DNA from: Microcaldota archaeon
GTDB taxonomy: Archaea > Micrarchaeota > Micrarchaeia > Micrarchaeales > CABMGC01
Length of the DNA: 7,630 nucleotides
Reading direction: 5' to 3'
Assembly (NCBI GenBank): GCA_021792235.1
Contig: JAJYVC010000049.1
Span: 1-7,630 of the forward strand
Under the pieces are notes generated by a model. It searched no databases, was not told the DNA's origin, and saw only the letters and a program-made list of their open reading frames with translations. The position numbers and the translations under genes are program-made. Shown here piece after piece: positions 5,931 to 7,630 of the stretch (position 1 is the first letter of the stretch; the number at the start of each line of letters is the position of its first letter).

Positions 5931-5943
5931 GAATTATATATCC
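5931..5943. promoter_or_regulatory. TATA-like element between nreA and the Nudix gene
   Basis: GAATTATATATCC is the only TATA-like block in the 36-bp divergent gap and reads as TATATAAT on the minus strand. Spacing is imperfect for both annotated starts: the predicted initiation points fall a few bases inside each gene. Either the true starts differ slightly or the promoters lie elsewhere. Confidence 0.25.
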
Positions 5944-5955
5944 AAAAGAAGGTTT

Positions 5956-6435
5956 ATGTATTGTGGTTGCATAGACGCTAAACTCAAGTATAAACGCGTC
6001 AGAAAGGATGGAATTGTTGCAGTGATAATACATAGCAGGAAGGTGCTTCTGCTCAAGAGGAGGAACATACCTGTAATATTGAATCCTGGGATCTGGACGT
6101 TCCTGTCAGGTGGAAGAAGCAGGGGAGAGAGATACCTAGATACGGCTTACAGAGAGATTAAGGAGGAGACAGGCATAGGCAGGGATTCCCTAAGGCTACT
6201 TTTCAGCACTATGATGACAATTTTTGACAGGAAGAGACGGCTTTCGTGGCCGAATCGGGTATTCATATTTGTATCTAGCACAGGTAAGGTAAGGCTGGAC
6301 TACGAAAACAGCAGATACAGATGGGCGGCAATGGACCAGATAGAAAAGGAGATAAACTATACCAACATATTCATTAATCGCAGTCGCATTGAGAAGATGA
6401 TACGTGGTTTTATTCATGGAGAGGAAGGCACTTAA
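5956..6435 (+). CDS. Nudix hydrolase
   Basis: This 159-residue protein contains a complete Nudix box at 52-74, matching G-x5-E-x7-R-E-U-x-E-E-x-G-U: G52, E58, R66-E67, E70-E71, G73. The preceding strands (GIVAVIIHSRKVLLLKRR and GIWTFLSGG) are as in typical Nudix folds. Members hydrolyse nucleoside diphosphates linked to another group, for example NTPs, oxidised nucleotides, ADP-ribose or NADH; nothing visible fixes the substrate. The C-terminus is basic and helical. Residues before about 16 are not part of the fold, so the exact start is uncertain; ATG at 5956 is the only convenient one. The gene overlaps the downstream peptidase by 20 bases and is divergent from nreA. A nucleotide-pool cleaning role beside a repair gene is possible but unproven. 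Confidence 0.85.
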   Translation: MYCGCIDAKLKYKRVRKDGIVAVIIHSRKVLLLKRRNIPVILNPGIWTFLSGGRSRGERYLDTAYREIKEETGIGRDSLRLLFSTMMTIFDRKRRLSWPNRVFIFVSSTGKVRLDYENSRYRWAAMDQIEKEINYTNIFINRSRIEKMIRGFIHGEEGT

Positions 6436-7513
6436 TGAGAGGGTACGCAAGGTGCTCGGCTACGCCAAGGGGATCAGGAGCATAATAATAGCCAATACAA
6501 ATTCCGAGGATCCTAATTTCATTTACATGACAGACCTGCTGGGCGGGCTGTTTGAAGGCAACCTGCTCCTTGTAAAACAGTCAGGGATCACGCTGTTTAC
6601 CTCTCCGCTTGAATACGAACTTGCTAGGGAGCAGCTAGGGAACGGCATTAGAATAGTGAACCTTGACAGGAAGAGCAAGCTGGACATACTGATAAAGGAG
6701 GTCAAGGGAAGGAAGGTGGGCCTTAATTTCAGCTTCGTTCCGTATGCCACTTACAAGCATCTGAAGAAGAGGCTCAAAATCAAGGGATTCGCTGATGCGT
6801 CAGAAGCCTTTGAAAAGGCAAGGCAGGTAAAGGACAGGCATGAGATAGAAAGGATAAGGAAGGCGAGCAGGATAACTAAGAAAGCAATAGCCGCAGTGCA
6901 GAAGGGACTCAAAGTAGGGATGACAGAGAAGGAGGCGGCTGCCGATTTTGATTCCAGGATACTCAAAATGGGGGCGGATGGCACCTCATTCCCCTCGATA
7001 GTGTGCTTTGGAAAGAATGCGGCGCTTCCACACCACAGCCCTGACAGCACACGGCTCAAATACGGAGACTTTGTCTTGATAGACGTAGGAGTTAAGCTGA
7101 ATAATTACTGCTCTGACGTTACAAGGACCATAATATTCGGCAAGGACAGAAGAAGGATAAAGGATTATAATAGGAAGGCTGAAATCCTTAAGACAGTAAA
7201 GGAGGCGCAGCAGATGGCAATAAAGTCAATAAAGGCGGGGCAGATAGGCGAGACGTCGCACATCATAGCCGAGAAGCATATCAATTCTGTGCATGGCGGA
7301 AAGTACAAGGGAACGTTCATACACTCGCTGGGCCATTCTATAGGAATAGAGGTACATGATGGATCGGGCAGGTTCCTGACGCCAGGATCGAAACTGGTCC
7401 TGAAGCCGGGAATGGTCACTTCTGTAGAGCCAGGCATATACATTCCTGGATTCGGAGGCGCGAGATTCGAGGACGATGTTGTAGTAACTGAAAAGGGCGC
7501 ACTCATACTTTAA
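6416..7513 (+). CDS. M24-family metallopeptidase, Xaa-Pro aminopeptidase/dipeptidase type
   Basis: This 365-residue protein has a creatinase-type N-terminal domain (about 1-125) and a C-terminal pita-bread M24 domain (about 135-365). All five dinuclear metal ligands are visible: D223 (VLIDVGVK), D234 (CSDVTRT), H307 (SLGHSIGIEVHD), E338 (SVEPGIY) and E352 (ARFEDDV). Additional active-site histidines occur near 205 (LPHHSPD) and 303. Such enzymes remove residues next to proline or split Xaa-Pro dipeptides in the cytosol, usually with Mn2+ or Co2+; prolidase and aminopeptidase cannot be separated by eye. ATG 6416 is chosen because an earlier GTG at 6404 lies deeper in the Nudix gene and MERKALNERV resembles family starts. 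The protein ends soon after E352, so the tail is short for the family. tRNA-Pro follows after one base. Confidence 0.9.
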   Translation: MERKALNERVRKVLGYAKGIRSIIIANTNSEDPNFIYMTDLLGGLFEGNLLLVKQSGITLFTSPLEYELAREQLGNGIRIVNLDRKSKLDILIKEVKGRKVGLNFSFVPYATYKHLKKRLKIKGFADASEAFEKARQVKDRHEIERIRKASRITKKAIAAVQKGLKVGMTEKEAAADFDSRILKMGADGTSFPSIVCFGKNAALPHHSPDSTRLKYGDFVLIDVGVKLNNYCSDVTRTIIFGKDRRRIKDYNRKAEILKTVKEAQQMAIKSIKAGQIGETSHIIAEKHINSVHGGKYKGTFIHSLGHSIGIEVHDGSGRFLTPGSKLVLKPGMVTSVEPGIYIPGFGGARFEDDVVVTEKGALIL

Positions 7514-7514
7514 A

Positions 7515-7587
7515 GGGGAGTTATGCTAGCTTGGTAGGCTACCACCTTCGGGAGGTGGTGACCCGAGTTCAAATCTCGGACTCCCCG
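7515..7587 (+). tRNA. tRNA-Pro (anticodon CGG)
   Basis: A 73-base intronless cloverleaf. The acceptor stem GGGGAGT/ACTCCCC pairs over 7 bp (7515-7521 with 7580-7586). The anticodon arm is CCACC, TTCGGGA, GGTGG, giving anticodon CGG, which reads proline codon CCG. The T arm is CCGAG, TTCAAAT, CTCGG. The D arm is weak: positions 10 and 25 are both U, and 13-22 is a U-G pair, but A14, G15, G18, G19 and A21 are kept. The discriminator base is G and CCA is not encoded, as is usual in archaea. It starts one base after the M24 stop and no clear TATA box is seen upstream, so it is probably released from the peptidase transcript by RNase P. Confidence 0.93.
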
Positions 7588-7630
7588 TTCTACTTTCAAG
7601 CCAAAGAATAATATTAACAGGGTCTGGGGG
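7588..7630. other. Short downstream flank
   Basis: Forty-three bases after the tRNA up to the window edge. It opens with a pyrimidine-rich stretch (TTCTACTTTC) that could serve as a weak archaeal terminator, then has an A/T-rich patch (AATAATATTAA) that might be the promoter of a gene outside the window. Nothing firmer is visible. Confidence 0.25.

Noticed and set aside
5920..6033. N-terminal extension of nreA by 38 residues
   Set aside because: It would overlap the Nudix gene start, contains TATA-like DNA, and the AGGTG site points to ATG 5919.
1..7630. CRISPR arrays, insertion sequences or integration sites
   Set aside because: No regularly spaced direct repeats, no transposase with terminal inverted repeats, and no duplicated 3' tRNA end seen in the window.

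Overview
This window is archaeal. Protein families restricted to or typical of archaea are present: a NreA DNA-repair factor, a HerA/VirB4-type ATPase, an archaeal VapBC pair and Lrp-type regulators. The promoters look like A/T-rich TATA elements, the ribosome binding sites are of GGTG/GGAGG type, and the tRNA-Pro does not encode CCA. Coding sequence strongly favours ATA for Ile and AGG/AGA for Arg. The genes are tightly packed and often overlap, which together with the small accessory proteins would suit a small-genome DPANN-type archaeon such as Micrarchaeota. That lineage guess is an inference and cannot be settled from the sequence alone.

Layout. (1) Positions 1-820, minus strand: an Lrp/AsnC-type regulator with an extra N-terminal domain, cut off by the left edge. 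(2) Positions 821-1083: a divergent, A/T-rich intergenic region with palindromes and a strongly structured leader (994-1060). (3) Positions 1084-4020, plus strand: a four-gene cluster made of a stand-alone Lrp-type ligand-binding (RAM) domain, two very small membrane proteins and a 736-residue HerA/VirB4-type ATPase. (4) Positions 4021-4710: a vapBC toxin-antitoxin operon with its own TATA/operator region. (5) Positions 4714-5919, minus strand: nreA, convergent with vapC across a 3-bp gap. (6) Positions 5956-7513: a Nudix hydrolase overlapping an M24 (Xaa-Pro type) aminopeptidase. (7) Positions 7515-7587: tRNA-Pro(CGG), starting one base after the peptidase stop codon.

The most interesting part is region 3. 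A two-helix mini-membrane protein, a second short membrane protein and a VirB4/HerA-like ATPase in tight succession recall the virB2-virB3-virB4 order and the archaeal Ced/Ted DNA-import systems. No NurA nuclease is next to the ATPase, so it does not look like the canonical HerA-NurA end-resection pair. The cluster is led by an RNA able to fold into an 18-bp bulged hairpin beginning at the predicted transcription start. It sits divergently to a full-length Lrp regulator, whose own start codon lies between the arms of a perfect 9-bp inverted repeat. My working model is a small regulated membrane apparatus, possibly for DNA transfer; this is a hypothesis from gene order and topology, not from homology searches.
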